A stretch of DNA of 64,000 nt from Spirochaetia bacterium (GCA_900769975.1 CAAGIR010000210.1:1-64000); one strand, 5' to 3'. Positions 52,997-62,419 are shown, counted from the first letter of the stretch. Numbers and translations are program-made. The notes: generated by a model not told the origin, from the letters alone.

Positions 52997-54697
52997 TTAT
53001 TCTTGCTGTGCTGCTTCCAGAACACCATAGAAAGCAGGTTTACAAGTATAGTTATTTCTGAATAATAAAGGATATTGTGTGTGACCCTGGTATTCTTTTA
53101 ATGCATTAAGCCATGTACCTTCATCATTTGAACCCCAGATTGTAACACCTTCAATTCCGTTTTTGTCTGGAGTTTTACGGTTATTTATAAACATTTCAAA
53201 ATAATCTTTATAAACTTTCTTTAAGCGCATATCGTTATTTGGAGATGAGCCGTTTGCAATGTCAAGTTCTGTAATCTGAACGTCCACGCCTTTTTTTGTA
53301 AACATCTGAACTGTTTCTTCGAAACTGTTTGCACCAGTTATTGGCGGATAATCGATTTTTACGTGAGATTGCATTCCCAAAATATCAATTCTGGCATCTG
53401 GAGTAGCCTGAATTTTATCAATAAGAGTGCAGATTGCTTTGCGTTTTTGTGGACCGTAACAGTTATAATCGTTGTATGCAAGTTTAACTTCTTTTGGAGC
53501 ATATTTGTTTGCATATCTGAATGCATTTATGATGTAAGTTTCGTCACCGTAGATTGCTGTCCAGTTGCTGCTGTCGGCAGGTCTAACCCATGAAGTTTCG
53601 GTAGCATTGTCAGAAACTGCTTCGTTTACAACATCCCAGGTAGTGATAATTCTTTCATCGTTGTTATTGTCTTCTTCCCATTTTTTGATGTGATTAAGAA
53701 CTGTCTGAATGTACCATTCCATACGTGCATTCATTTCTGAAATTGAAACATAATCATCTTCGCCGTTGTTGCCCCAGTCTTTATAAAAGAACCAGTCTGG
53801 AGTTTGACTGTGCCATACAAGAACGTGACCGCGCATTTTCAAATTATTATCTTTACAAATCTGCAAAACCCTGTCTACTGTTGTAAATTTAGGAGGATTT
53901 TCTGGAACTTTGTAAATTTTTCCGTCTTCGCCAGTGTAGTCTACAAAACTTGTAGGACGAGCCCAGGCAAAAATGAAATCTGGCTTAAATTCATTACCCA
54001 TTGTAATGCTGTCTGCATGACGAACTAAACCTTCGCGGAATTTTGATTTTGAAAGTTCATCATTGAAAGTTGTGGCAATTCCAAAGTAATCAAAATAATC
54101 TTTATAAGCATCTTTTAAACTTGGAGCATCCAGCCAGTTTAAAACTTCCATTTTTTGCTCGCCAATGCCTTCGCCAGCAAGTTTAACATTAAAGTTTTTA
54201 AGATAAATTTTTGTATTTTCTTTGTCTAAATTTGCACCCGATATATAAAGCTGGCGTTTTTCTCCCAAAACAAGGAAAAGATCACCAGAAACGTGTGTCC
54301 ATTCACCAGACGGAACTTTTTCATTGAAAATCTGAGGCAAACCTGCATTTATTTCGTTTACCATCCATGTAATTTGTGTTTTTTCACCTGTGGCATTTTC
54401 GACAAGCATATCACAGTTAAATTCCAGGAACATAGAAATGTTTGTGTATTCAGATAAATCAACATATACAGGATTGTTTTTTGTACAGTTTTTTATGTCA
54501 ATAATCGTTACGCCTTCAGAACCTTGATATTTTTTATTAAATTGAATGGCTTTTCCGTCTTCTTCAATTCTTGTTATGCTGATTGTTCCGTCATCATTTT
54601 TTATGATTTTTGGTTCAGCCGATGAACTGTTACATCCAACAAAAGATAACAGCATGGCAGAAACGATAAGAATACTTAGCTTCTTGAAAATTTTCAT
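52997..54697 (-). CDS. GH10 endo-beta-1,4-xylanase lipoprotein
   Basis: A 566-aa lipoprotein (lipobox SFVG-C22). Residues about 30-170 form a beta-sandwich resembling CBM4/9/22-type carbohydrate-binding modules. The rest is a GH10 barrel: MRGHVLVWHSQTPDWF, acid/base Glu359 in WDVVNEAVSD and nucleophile Glu477 in ITELDIANG. Anchored to the cell surface or periplasm, it would cleave xylan to xylo-oligosaccharides. AGGAGG-like CCTCC lies upstream of ATG 54697. Functional partner of the GH31 enzyme at 2.5-4.6 kb. Confidence 0.93.
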   Translation of the reverse strand: MKIFKKLSILIVSAMLLSFVGCNSSSAEPKIIKNDDGTISITRIEEDGKAIQFNKKYQGSEGVTIIDIKNCTKNNPVYVDLSEYTNISMFLEFNCDMLVENATGEKTQITWMVNEINAGLPQIFNEKVPSGEWTHVSGDLFLVLGEKRQLYISGANLDKENTKIYLKNFNVKLAGEGIGEQKMEVLNWLDAPSLKDAYKDYFDYFGIATTFNDELSKSKFREGLVRHADSITMGNEFKPDFIFAWARPTSFVDYTGEDGKIYKVPENPPKFTTVDRVLQICKDNNLKMRGHVLVWHSQTPDWFFYKDWGNNGEDDYVSISEMNARMEWYIQTVLNHIKKWEEDNNNDERIITTWDVVNEAVSDNATETSWVRPADSSNWTAIYGDETYIINAFRYANKYAPKEVKLAYNDYNCYGPQKRKAICTLIDKIQATPDARIDILGMQSHVKIDYPPITGANSFEETVQMFTKKGVDVQITELDIANGSSPNNDMRLKKVYKDYFEMFINNRKTPDKNGIEGVTIWGSNDEGTWLNALKEYQGHTQYPLLFRNNYTCKPAFYGVLEAAQQE

Positions 54698-54872
54698 TTT
54701 TGTCTTTCCTCCAGATAATCTTAGTTAAAATAGAAATATTCCTATATAATTGTATAATTAAAACATAAAAAAGAGAATAGGGAAATTGTCTTAATTTGAT
54801 CTTAATGAATCCTTTGTAATGCGAATTTTGGATATTGTCCTGTGATTGCTTTGTATATTTTTCCTTTTATCG

Positions 54873-54901
54873 TGTACAAAAGTCCATTTTTAAAGTATAA
54901 T
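54873..54901 (+). promoter_or_regulatory. Weak promoter for the acyltransferase gene
   Basis: TGTACA (54873-54878), 17-bp spacer, TATAAT (54896-54901). The -35 matches only four of six consensus positions. Confidence 0.4.
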
Positions 54902-54918
54902 GAAAAAAATTGCAAGAT

Positions 54919-54942
54919 TTTTTTTACTGTTCAGTAAAAAAA
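54919..54942. promoter_or_regulatory. Perfect palindrome in the acyltransferase leader
   Basis: Eleven-base arms TTTTTTTACTG and CAGTAAAAAAA are separated by TT. It lies just downstream of the predicted -10 and before the gene. The core TTTACTGTTCAGTAAA looks like a repressor operator; a small hairpin is the alternative. Confidence 0.45.
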
Positions 54943-54979
54943 TACATCCAAAAAAAATGATAGAGGGAAGACTATCCTT

Positions 54980-55879
54980 ATGAGTTGTACATTAAAAGAA
55001 AGATATTCAGATTTATTTGCAGAAATGGTGGCACATTCAAAAGCGGCCGCAAAAATTGATGAAACAAAAGTTTATGAAGAGGCTAATCTTGATATGCGCA
55101 AGTATATGTTCAGCCTTCTGGATGATACTTTTTCATCAGATTCAGGTTTAGGAAATTTGCAGAATTTTAAGGATTTTTATGAAAAAGTTGTAAAAGAAGG
55201 AAAATCAGGATTAATTTTGATGGAACATTTTACAAATCTTGATTTGCCTGCAATTATCTATCTTTTACAGAAAGTTGGAGAACCTTGGGCCGATGACTTT
55301 GCTTCAAGAATTGTTGCTGTTGCTGGTATGAAATTAAATGAAGCAAGTGCAGGGGTACGTGCTTTTACAGAAGGTTTTACAAGAGTTGTAATTTATCCTA
55401 CAAGAAGTTTAAATGCAGTAGAAGCCAAAGGTGTGTCTGCAGAGGCTTTAAAAGCCGAAGAACAAAAAGCCAGAAAAATTAATTTTGCTGCTATGCGTGC
55501 AATGGATGCATGTAAAAAACGAGGTCAGATGATTCTTGTTTTCCCAAGCGGTACAAGATATCGTCCTGGAAAACCAGAAACAAAACGTGGCTTGCGTGAA
55601 ATAGACAGTTATCTCAGACTTTTTGACTGTATGCTTTTAGTTTCTATAAATGGAAATTGTTTACGAATTAACCCTGAAAACCCTGATGATATGCTTGAAG
55701 ACATTATCGAACCTGGAAAAGTAACGCTGACAGCATATCCTGTTTTAGATTGTAAAGAATTTCGTGATAAAGTTCTTTCAGAATTGCCTGTTGTTGATGA
55801 CAGTGCAAAACAAAAAACTGTTGACAGAGTTATGCAGATTTTGGAAATGCAGCATAATCAGGTAGAAGAAAGCAGATAA
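54980..55879 (+). CDS. Glycerol-3-phosphate / lysophospholipid acyltransferase family protein
   Basis: A 299-aa PlsC-superfamily acyltransferase. The catalytic H-X4-D motif is H-F-T-N-L-D in MEHFTNLDL near residue 83, and the phosphate-binding motif is VFPSGTRYRPG near 192 (Ser instead of the usual Glu). The long form with an N-terminal helical region resembles plant-chloroplast-type GPATs. It would acylate glycerol-3-phosphate or lysophosphatidate at the membrane. The gene is followed within 21 bp by purO. Confidence 0.8.
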   Translation: MSCTLKERYSDLFAEMVAHSKAAAKIDETKVYEEANLDMRKYMFSLLDDTFSSDSGLGNLQNFKDFYEKVVKEGKSGLILMEHFTNLDLPAIIYLLQKVGEPWADDFASRIVAVAGMKLNEASAGVRAFTEGFTRVVIYPTRSLNAVEAKGVSAEALKAEEQKARKINFAAMRAMDACKKRGQMILVFPSGTRYRPGKPETKRGLREIDSYLRLFDCMLLVSINGNCLRINPENPDDMLEDIIEPGKVTLTAYPVLDCKEFRDKVLSELPVVDDSAKQKTVDRVMQILEMQHNQVEESR

Positions 55880-55900
55880 AATCATACTTTGGAGAAAAAA

Positions 55901-56635
55901 ATGGCTGATATGGTTGAAATTAAAACAGAATTGAGTAGTACAAGTTATCCTGGACGTGGAATAATTGTTGGTAAAAGTGATGATGGAAAAAAGGCAGTTG
56001 CGGCATATTGGACAATGGGAAGAAGTGCAGGAAGCCGTAATCGAGTGTTTGCTGTTGATACACAATCAGAAGACGGAAGTGAAGTAATTCGCACAAAACC
56101 TTTTGATGAAAGTTTGATAGCAGGAGACCCTAGTTTAATCATTTATGCTGCCGTTCGTGTTTTGGGCAAAAAGACAATTGTAACAAATGGTGACCAAACA
56201 GATACTATTTATGACGGATTGAAAAAAGGTCTTACGTTTGAACAGTCTTTAAGAAGCAGAAAATATGAACATGATGCACCAAATTATACACCGCGCATTT
56301 CTTCGCTTATAGATTTGGAAACCGGATTTAATTATTCTCTTTCAATTTTAAAAAGTGACAACGGTAACCCAGACAATACTTTGCGTTTTACTTACAATTA
56401 TGATGCACCAGTAGCGGGGGAAGGTCACTATATCCACACTTATATGAAAGATGGAAATCCGTTGCCAAGTTTTGAAGGCGAACCTGTAAAAGTAAAAGTT
56501 TCTGGAAATATTGATGATTTTGCCAACCAGATTTGGACTTCATTAAACGAAGATAACAAAGTTTCTCTATTTGTTCGTTTTATTGATATTGAAACTGGTG
56601 AATATGAAAGCCGAATGTTTAATAAAAATGAATAA
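55901..56635 (+). CDS. purO: IMP cyclohydrolase, PurO type
   Basis: A 244-aa protein of the archaeal-type IMP cyclohydrolase family. The N-terminus STSYPGRGIIVGKS and YWTMGRSAGSRNRVF are diagnostic, with the conserved Arg and Tyr of the active site. It would close the purine ring by converting FAICAR to IMP, replacing the cyclohydrolase half of bacterial PurH. ATG 55901 is preceded by GGAG (55891-55894). Its last 8 bp overlap the next gene. Confidence 0.85.
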   Translation: MADMVEIKTELSSTSYPGRGIIVGKSDDGKKAVAAYWTMGRSAGSRNRVFAVDTQSEDGSEVIRTKPFDESLIAGDPSLIIYAAVRVLGKKTIVTNGDQTDTIYDGLKKGLTFEQSLRSRKYEHDAPNYTPRISSLIDLETGFNYSLSILKSDNGNPDNTLRFTYNYDAPVAGEGHYIHTYMKDGNPLPSFEGEPVKVKVSGNIDDFANQIWTSLNEDNKVSLFVRFIDIETGEYESRMFNKNE

Positions 56636-57761
56636 AATTCACATAAAAGGAGTTATTTTTTTAATTTCTTTTTTATGTGTGTTTTTTTCGTCTTGTTCTT
56701 CGGTAAAAAATAAAAATTGGTCAGAATCGTGCATAATAAACGAAAAATATTCTGTTTTTTGTACAGAAACAGATAATTATCTGCTGGAAAACAAATTTGA
56801 AGGTGTTGTTCTAGTTGGAAAAGGTAAAAATATCATTTTTGCAAAAGGATATGGTGTTTGCGACAAAAATGATAAAAATTCTTCTCCTATCAATATTAAC
56901 AGCACTTTTGAAATTGGCTCTGTTTCCAAGCAGATAACGGCGGCAGCAATTATGCAGCTTGTCCAGAAAAAAAAGATTTCGCTTAACGATAAACTTTCCA
57001 AATATTTTCCTGAATATAAATACGGCGACGACATCACAATTAAAATGCTTTTAAATATGCGTTCGGGGCTTACAGATCATATTAATGATGCTGAAGATTT
57101 TTTTCCGCCAGAAATTTATTCTATTATCAGAAAAAAACAGATTGCAAATGACGCTTTTGAAGAAGATTTTGTTTTAAATTATTTTTATGATGCACCACTT
57201 TTGGCAACTCCAGACAGTACATATTTTTACTGCAACACAAATTATTATCTTCTGGCTCAAATAGTTCAAAAAGTTTCAGGAAAAAAATATCATCAATATA
57301 TAAAAGACAATATTTTTGATAAATGCGGAATGTTTAATACTAACACCGATTTTCAGAATACCGACACAAAAGGTTATGATTTTAAAAATCGATATTATAG
57401 TATTCCTTATGATTTTGCTAAAGGTTGTGGTGATATTAATTCTTGTGCAACCGATTTATTTAAGTGGAACGTCCAATTTGCCGACGGAAAAATTGTCAAT
57501 AAAAAATCGCTGAAACAAATGCTTGATACTGAATCATACGGATTTGGTGTGTACGTAAAGGAAAACAAAATTTTTCACACTGGAATTACAAATGTTTTCA
57601 ATTCTTATGATTCTTATTCGTTTGATACTGGGATTTCGATTATTGTGCTGGTGAATAAACCTGTGGCACAATGTAATGCAACTTTTATTGCAAATAAAAT
57701 CGAAAAAATATCAAGCGAACGTATTTGCAATCCTCGAAAGTTGAAACTTTCTCCGGTTTAA
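56628..57761 (+). CDS. Beta-lactamase-class-C-like serine hydrolase lipoprotein
   Basis: A 377-aa lipoprotein (lipobox FFSS-C23). It has the SxxK nucleophile pair Ser98-Lys101 in GSVSKQIT, a Tyr-x-Asn motif in YCNTNY and a late HTG motif (IFHTG). This is the serine beta-lactamase/D-peptidase fold; likely a cell-wall peptidase or esterase rather than a resistance enzyme. ATG 56628 overlaps the end of purO. The last eleven codons lie in the 33-bp dispersed repeat, so the native C-terminus may have been altered by repeat insertion. Confidence 0.83.
   Translation: MNKIHIKGVIFLISFLCVFFSSCSSVKNKNWSESCIINEKYSVFCTETDNYLLENKFEGVVLVGKGKNIIFAKGYGVCDKNDKNSSPININSTFEIGSVSKQITAAAIMQLVQKKKISLNDKLSKYFPEYKYGDDITIKMLLNMRSGLTDHINDAEDFFPPEIYSIIRKKQIANDAFEEDFVLNYFYDAPLLATPDSTYFYCNTNYYLLAQIVQKVSGKKYHQYIKDNIFDKCGMFNTNTDFQNTDTKGYDFKNRYYSIPYDFAKGCGDINSCATDLFKWNVQFADGKIVNKKSLKQMLDTESYGFGVYVKENKIFHTGITNVFNSYDSYSFDTGISIIVLVNKPVAQCNATFIANKIEKISSERICNPRKLKLSPV
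57725..57757 (-). repeat. 33-bp dispersed repeat, copy 2 (inverted, inside a gene end)
   Basis: Exact reverse complement of 18742-18774. Here it forms the last coding bases of the serine hydrolase gene, just before the stop codon at 57759-57761. Confidence 0.8.
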
Positions 57762-57806
57762 AATGTAATACCATCAAAATGTAATCCAGTGTTTTTTTTT
57801 GCTGCC

Positions 57807-58363
57807 TTATAGTTTTTCTACAGGAATTTGAATTTCGGTGAGCCATTCGTTTTCATCGTTTTTGTTCCACATGCCGCCTGAACTTCGGGCATTTCTTTAA
57901 AATACAGATTTTCGAGCGGAGGTTTTGCTTCTACAACGGCTTCGCAAGTTTCGATGATAATTTCATCTTTTGAAAGATAATTTGTAAAGCAATATTCGGG
58001 TATGCGACATTCACAACCAGCCTTTTCCATGAGGGCGCCCATTTTCGGTATAACTTCAAATAAATCATCATAAGAGTCAATTTTTGATTTCATTGCCGCA
58101 ACTGTGACTTTTGGAATTTTCTTTATCAAAACTGGCGCTGAAAGTGTATCTGCCTTTTTTGTAAGGAATGTTTCCACAATGGAAAGTTGTTTTGTCAAAT
58201 CTGCAATTTTTGAAAGAAGTTCAGATTTCTTTTTGAGTAGAATTGAATTTTCGTCACAGCCTTTGTTAAGCTTCTGAATTTCTTCAAGTGTAAAACCTGC
58301 CTGTTTAAGTGCCGTAATTTTGTGAAGAACCTGCATTTGAGAAAGTTCGTAAAACCGTTTCAT
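57807..58363 (-). pseudogene. MerR-family regulator with GyrI-like domain, decayed
   Basis: The readable part begins MKRFYELSQMQVLHK and TLEEIQKLNKGC, the second half of a MerR DNA-binding domain, then a coiled coil and a GyrI-like effector domain. Three lesions are visible. The first half of the helix-turn-helix is missing at a junction at 58360-58364. The GyrI domain lacks about 60 residues after FKEMPEVQA. Beyond that point the true C-terminal end (WNKNDENEWLTEIQIPVEKL) continues in another frame to TAA 57807-57809. The frame as read continues instead to a stop at 57818. It cannot make a working regulator. Confidence 0.75.
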
Positions 58364-58651
58364 GGCGAGTGTGAAGTGGCAAAATGCTGTATTTCGCGCG
58401 GAAGGCAGTTTTGCGGAGATTGCTGGGAATGTGAAAATCTTGCTTCGTGCCAAAAAGGATTTTATAAATCAGATAACGATGGCGCAAATGCATGCAAAGC
58501 GCAAGCAACTTTCATAAAAAAATACGGAAAAGAAAAATACAAAGAAATCTGACAGAAATTACACGAAATCAACCCCGACATGAAAAAAGTCCAGGAAGTT
58601 CTGAACGGCAGCGTAGAAGAAGGCTTAAAAATCCTTGAAAACCTGATGTAG
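58361..58651 (+). pseudogene. DUF3795-family protein, 5'-truncated with an internal stop
   Basis: From codon HGECEVAKCC onward the frame reads as the cysteine-rich C-terminal part of a DUF3795 protein (GRQFCGDCWECENLASC). An in-frame TGA at 58550-58552 interrupts it, after which homologous-looking sequence QKLHEINPDMKKVQE continues to TAG 58649-58651. The first part of the gene is missing at the same junction that truncates the MerR gene. Confidence 0.7.
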
Positions 58652-58885
58652 GTCCTTTGAATTTGGTATGGTACACCAGAAATAGTTTCGCGATGGGGTT
58701 TTATTTTGCGCATTGTTGATTTTCTGGTTGGCATGTAGTAAAGATGAATTCGTCATTGTAATAAATAAAACTCATTTTTTTGTTGGTAAAAAATGAAATA
58801 TAATAGTATTCAGTTATGTTTACACACCGATGATGCGGTAAAATGAATAGTAGAAGTTTTTAAAAAAACAGAGTATATTATAAGC

Positions 58886-59281
58886 ATGATTGTGGCAAAG
58901 CCGTTTATAAAATGGGTTGGTGGAAAAAGCCAGTTACTTGAAGAAATCAGAAATAAATATCCCTCAAAAATAGAAAAGTATTGCGAGCCGTTTGTCGGTG
59001 GCGGAGCAGTTCTTTTTTTGGATGAAGTTGTTTCTATGGCAGGAACCTGTTTAAATACAGCATTGACAAATGCAAATGAAGAATATATTCAAAATAAAAA
59101 AGTTTTTAGCCCACAAAACTGGATAAAACAAAAAGGAAGTCTTAAAGGAGTCCGAGAGGCAATTTCTAGTACAATAAATATGTTAAAAATAGTTCCTATG
59201 GGAAAAGAAACATATGATAAATTAAAAAAGGGATTAAAAACTGACTCAGTAAACTTTGAAGAGCGTTGGTCGGCAGAGTAA
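58886..59281 (+). pseudogene. Dam/DpnM-type adenine methylase fragment fused to unidentified tail
   Basis: Residues 1-46 ([17 protein letters not shown], then [12 protein letters not shown]) are the N-terminus of a DpnM/Dam N6-adenine methyltransferase, including the AdoMet-binding region. After FVGGGAVLF the sequence changes abruptly; the catalytic DPPY region is absent. The remaining 85 residues (ending [10 protein letters not shown]) match no methylase motif and may be the end of the cassette's restriction gene. TATATT (58874-58879) lies 6 bp before the ATG. Confidence 0.7.
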
Positions 59282-59284
59282 CGA

Positions 59285-59680
59285 ATGTCTATAAAATCTT
59301 ATTATCGTTCAGAAAATAAAGATTTTACTCTTGCAAAGGGCGATTGTCTGCAATTGCTTCCAGATATTAATTTTCAGTTTGATATGATTTTTGCAGATCC
59401 ACCATATTTTCTTTCAAACGGTGGAATATCTGTTCAAAGTGGAAAACAGGTCAGCGTGAACAAAGGCGACTGGGATAAATCGCAGGGCTTTGAAAAAGAC
59501 AACGATTTTAACCGAAAATGGCTAAATCTTTGCCATGAAAAATTAACTGATATTGGAACTATCTGGGTGTCGGGAACTTTTCATAACATTTTCTCTGTTA
59601 ATAAAATGAAAAAGTCACACCATAATACCGCACCGCACCTCAACACAGGTATGTCACCACCGAATTCATTTTCAGGGTGA
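59285..59680 (+). pseudogene. DpnA-type adenine methylase, C-terminally truncated
   Basis: A 131-residue frame starting 3 bp after the previous fragment. IFADPPYFLSNGGISVQSG and KGDWDKSQGFEKDNDFNRKW closely follow the N-terminal half of the second, single-strand-type methylase of DpnII systems. After WVSGTFHNIFSVNKM homology ends; the target-recognition and FxGxG AdoMet regions are missing, and the gene runs out 11 bp before aspS. With the previous fragment it marks a lost restriction-modification cassette. Confidence 0.78.
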
Positions 59681-59691
59681 CATGTACCTTT

Positions 59692-61524
59692 CTATTCCTC
59701 AGTGTCGTAGCACTTAATGTGTAGTTCTTCCAGTTGTGAAGGGTCAACTGCGCTCGGGCAACTGTCCATTGGGCTCATGGCAAGGTTGTTTTTTGGGAAT
59801 GCGATTACTTCGTGGATTGATTCTTCGTGGCGCATGAGCATAATCAGGCGGTCAAGTCCTGGGGCAATTCCTCCGTGAGGCGGCGCACCAAACTTGAATG
59901 CCTGTACCAAAAATCCGAATGCTTTTTCTGCACGTTCGCGGCTGTATCCTACAATTTCAAAAATGCGTTCCTGCAAAGCCGGGTCGTTGATACGCATACT
60001 TCCAGAAGCAAGTTCGTAACCGTTCAGAACAAGGTCGTACAAGTCGCCTTTTACTTCACCAGGGTCGCTTTCCAGAGTGTCCCAGTATTTTTTCTGCGGA
60101 AGAGTGAACATGTGGTGTTCAGTTTCCCAGTGATTTTCTTCTTCGTTCCATGCAAAATACGGAAAGTCAATAATCCAGGCAAAGTGGAATTCGTCGCTAG
60201 GATTATAAAGATTCAAATCTTTTCCAAGTTGCTTGCGGACTGCACCAAGTGCCGTACAAGCTGTCTGCCAGTCTTCGTCCGAAACGAATAAAAGCAGGTC
60301 ATTTTTTTCAGCACCAAGTTTTTCGCAAATAACTTTTTCCTGTCCCGCATAGAATTTTGAAATTCCGCCTTCAAATTTTCCCTGTGCGTCAACTTTCATC
60401 CATGCAAGACCTTTTGCTTTGTAAGTTTTTGCAACTGCTTCAAGCGCTTCAATATTTTTGCGGCTGTATTTGTCTGCAACATTTTTTACCACAAGTGCTT
60501 TAAGTCCGCTTCTTTTGTGACGCTGAATTTCACGGCCGGCATTTGCAGCACCTGCCTTAAATGCATTAAAATCTGCAAGTTCTGCCATAAAAACCGCATC
60601 CTGCATCTTCAAATCAAAACGCAAATCAGGTTTGTCGCTTCCGTACCAGTCAAAAGCATCTTCCCAAGCAAGGCGGTCAAAATGAACAGGCAAATCGTAG
60701 TTCAAAGTCTTTTTGAAAATGTGCTGCATCAAACCTTCTGTAGTTTCAAGAACTTCTTCCCGGTTTGTAAAACTCAATTCCATATCGATTTGGGTAAATT
60801 CAGGCTGACGGTCACCACGTGCATCTTCATCACGATAACAGCGTGCAATCTGGAAATACTTGTCAAATCCAGAAACCATCAAAAGCTGTTTGTAAAGCTG
60901 AGGACTTTGCGGAAGTGAATAAAATTTTCCAGGATGTACACGACTTGGAACAAGGTAATCCCTGGCACCTTCCGGCGTTGATTTTATAAAAGTCGGAGTT
61001 TCAATTTCAAGAAATCCTTTTGATGTTAAATATTCCCGGGTTGCAAAAGTAACAGCCGAACGCAGAATGATGTTCTTCTGCATAGGTTCACGACGCAAGT
61101 CAAGATAACGGTATTTTAAGCGCAAGTCTTCATTTGGAATTACAAGAGTTCCGTCTTTTTGGCGCACTTCTTCAATGCTGAACGGCAATTCCTGTGAAGT
61201 TGTAAAAATCTCGATGTCCGACGCTTCAACTTCAATTTCGCCTGTAGGCATTTCTTTGTTAATATCTTTTTCTGCACGGGCTGCAACAACGCCTTCTACC
61301 GCAATACAATATTCACTTTTTAAACTGGCAGCAATTTTTTTAACTTCGGCAGAAGCATTGTCGCCCACCATAACCTGAGTAATTCCGTAACGGTCACGCA
61401 AACGAATAAAAACAAGACCGCCCAAATCACGAGTGCGGCTGACCCAACCATTTAATACAACTTTCTTGCCGACATCTGCCTTTGTAAGCTCGCCGCAAGT
61501 AACTGTTCGCTTTGAATTTTCCAT
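59692..61524 (-). CDS. aspS: Aspartyl-tRNA synthetase
   Basis: A 610-aa class II aminoacyl-tRNA synthetase of the bacterial type: N-terminal anticodon-binding OB fold (KVVLNGWVSRTRDLGGLVFIRLRD in part), catalytic motif 2 FRDEDARGDRQPEFTQID-like sequence (YRDEDARGDRQPEFTQID here), a GAD insertion and motif 3 GIAPGLDRL. Charges tRNA-Asp. Start at ATG 61524. Full length and intact, it bounds the methylase graveyard. Confidence 0.96.
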   Translation of the reverse strand: MENSKRTVTCGELTKADVGKKVVLNGWVSRTRDLGGLVFIRLRDRYGITQVMVGDNASAEVKKIAASLKSEYCIAVEGVVAARAEKDINKEMPTGEIEVEASDIEIFTTSQELPFSIEEVRQKDGTLVIPNEDLRLKYRYLDLRREPMQKNIILRSAVTFATREYLTSKGFLEIETPTFIKSTPEGARDYLVPSRVHPGKFYSLPQSPQLYKQLLMVSGFDKYFQIARCYRDEDARGDRQPEFTQIDMELSFTNREEVLETTEGLMQHIFKKTLNYDLPVHFDRLAWEDAFDWYGSDKPDLRFDLKMQDAVFMAELADFNAFKAGAANAGREIQRHKRSGLKALVVKNVADKYSRKNIEALEAVAKTYKAKGLAWMKVDAQGKFEGGISKFYAGQEKVICEKLGAEKNDLLLFVSDEDWQTACTALGAVRKQLGKDLNLYNPSDEFHFAWIIDFPYFAWNEEENHWETEHHMFTLPQKKYWDTLESDPGEVKGDLYDLVLNGYELASGSMRINDPALQERIFEIVGYSRERAEKAFGFLVQAFKFGAPPHGGIAPGLDRLIMLMRHEESIHEVIAFPKNNLAMSPMDSCPSAVDPSQLEELHIKCYDTEE

Positions 61525-61566
61525 AGTAATTCCATTTTAATGTTTTGAAGCATTTTTTACAATATA

Positions 61567-62397
61567 TTACAATATATTGTTTATTTTTAAAGGCTTTCCA
61601 GTAAGTAAAATGCGCAAATCAAGTTTTAAATAAGCAAGAATTTCGCGCAGATAATTATGAATTACGTAAAAAGCAGGACATTTCGCTCCAATTCCAGAAA
61701 TTTGTGTAAATCCCAGGCGTTTGGCAAGTCTTTGAGAACGTCGTAAATGAAAATTACTTGTTACTATCACGATTTTTGAGTCAAGAATTTCTGATTGATT
61801 TTTTCCTGCATAATCAGAAAGCATTTTACAGCTAAATTGCAAATTTTGGATTGTATCAAGTGCCTGGTCTTCTACAAGAATTTTGTCAGGAGAAATGCCT
61901 CGTTTTACAAGTTGATTTTTAATTTCGGGTGCTTCTGCAAAAGGCAACCATTTTAATGTTCCGCCAGTTACAACACAAACCGTTTCAGGATGATTTTGAA
62001 GATACAAAGCCGCCGTATCGACACGATTAAGGACAGAATCTGGCAAAATGCCTTTTTTGTTTATACCCCCGCCCAGTAAAATCAGATAATCGCAATTTTC
62101 TTCGATTTTTACAGTTTTGGGATTAAGAATAAAACATAAACTTACGGTCGAAAACACAAAAGCAAACGATAGAAGCAAAAATACAGTGATTTTTATCCAT
62201 TTTTTCCAGATTTTCCAGAAAGAATGACCTGTTTTTTTTCTGTAAATACCTAAAAAAATGTGATAACCGCCCAGTAAAAGCCAGATGTGCGAAAAAGAAG
62301 TCAGATTATCCAGAAAAGTTCCAGGATTTAAAATGATAAGTGCAAAATCGTAAATGATGCAGATTATTCCAAAAATAATCAGAATGATAGAAAGCAT
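61567..62397 (-). CDS. DUF218/YdcF-family membrane protein
   Basis: A 276-aa protein with three to four N-terminal membrane helices and a DUF218 domain: LLGGGINKKG near 120, VVTGGTLKWL near 160 and IVTSNFHLRRSQRLAKRLGF near 228 (in part). The DUF218 family includes SanA- and ElyC-type proteins of envelope metabolism. AAGG precedes ATG 62397. Co-directional with aspS (42-bp gap) and the phosphatase. Confidence 0.85.
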   Translation of the reverse strand: MLSIILIIFGIICIIYDFALIILNPGTFLDNLTSFSHIWLLLGGYHIFLGIYRKKTGHSFWKIWKKWIKITVFLLLSFAFVFSTVSLCFILNPKTVKIEENCDYLILLGGGINKKGILPDSVLNRVDTAALYLQNHPETVCVVTGGTLKWLPFAEAPEIKNQLVKRGISPDKILVEDQALDTIQNLQFSCKMLSDYAGKNQSEILDSKIVIVTSNFHLRRSQRLAKRLGFTQISGIGAKCPAFYVIHNYLREILAYLKLDLRILLTGKPLKINNIL

Positions 62398-62419
62398 TTT
62401 GTAAACCTTAAATTTGTTT

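Noticed and set aside
58550..58552. UGA recoding (Sec or Trp) in the DUF3795 gene
   Set aside because: The gene is already truncated at its 5' end and stands beside other decayed genes; a simple nonsense mutation is more likely, and no SECIS-like hairpin was evident.
59647..59689. Hairpin GGTATGTCACC / GGTGACATGTACC as aspS terminator
   Set aside because: The stem has a 2-nt bulge and no T tract on the minus strand; noted but not called as a terminator.
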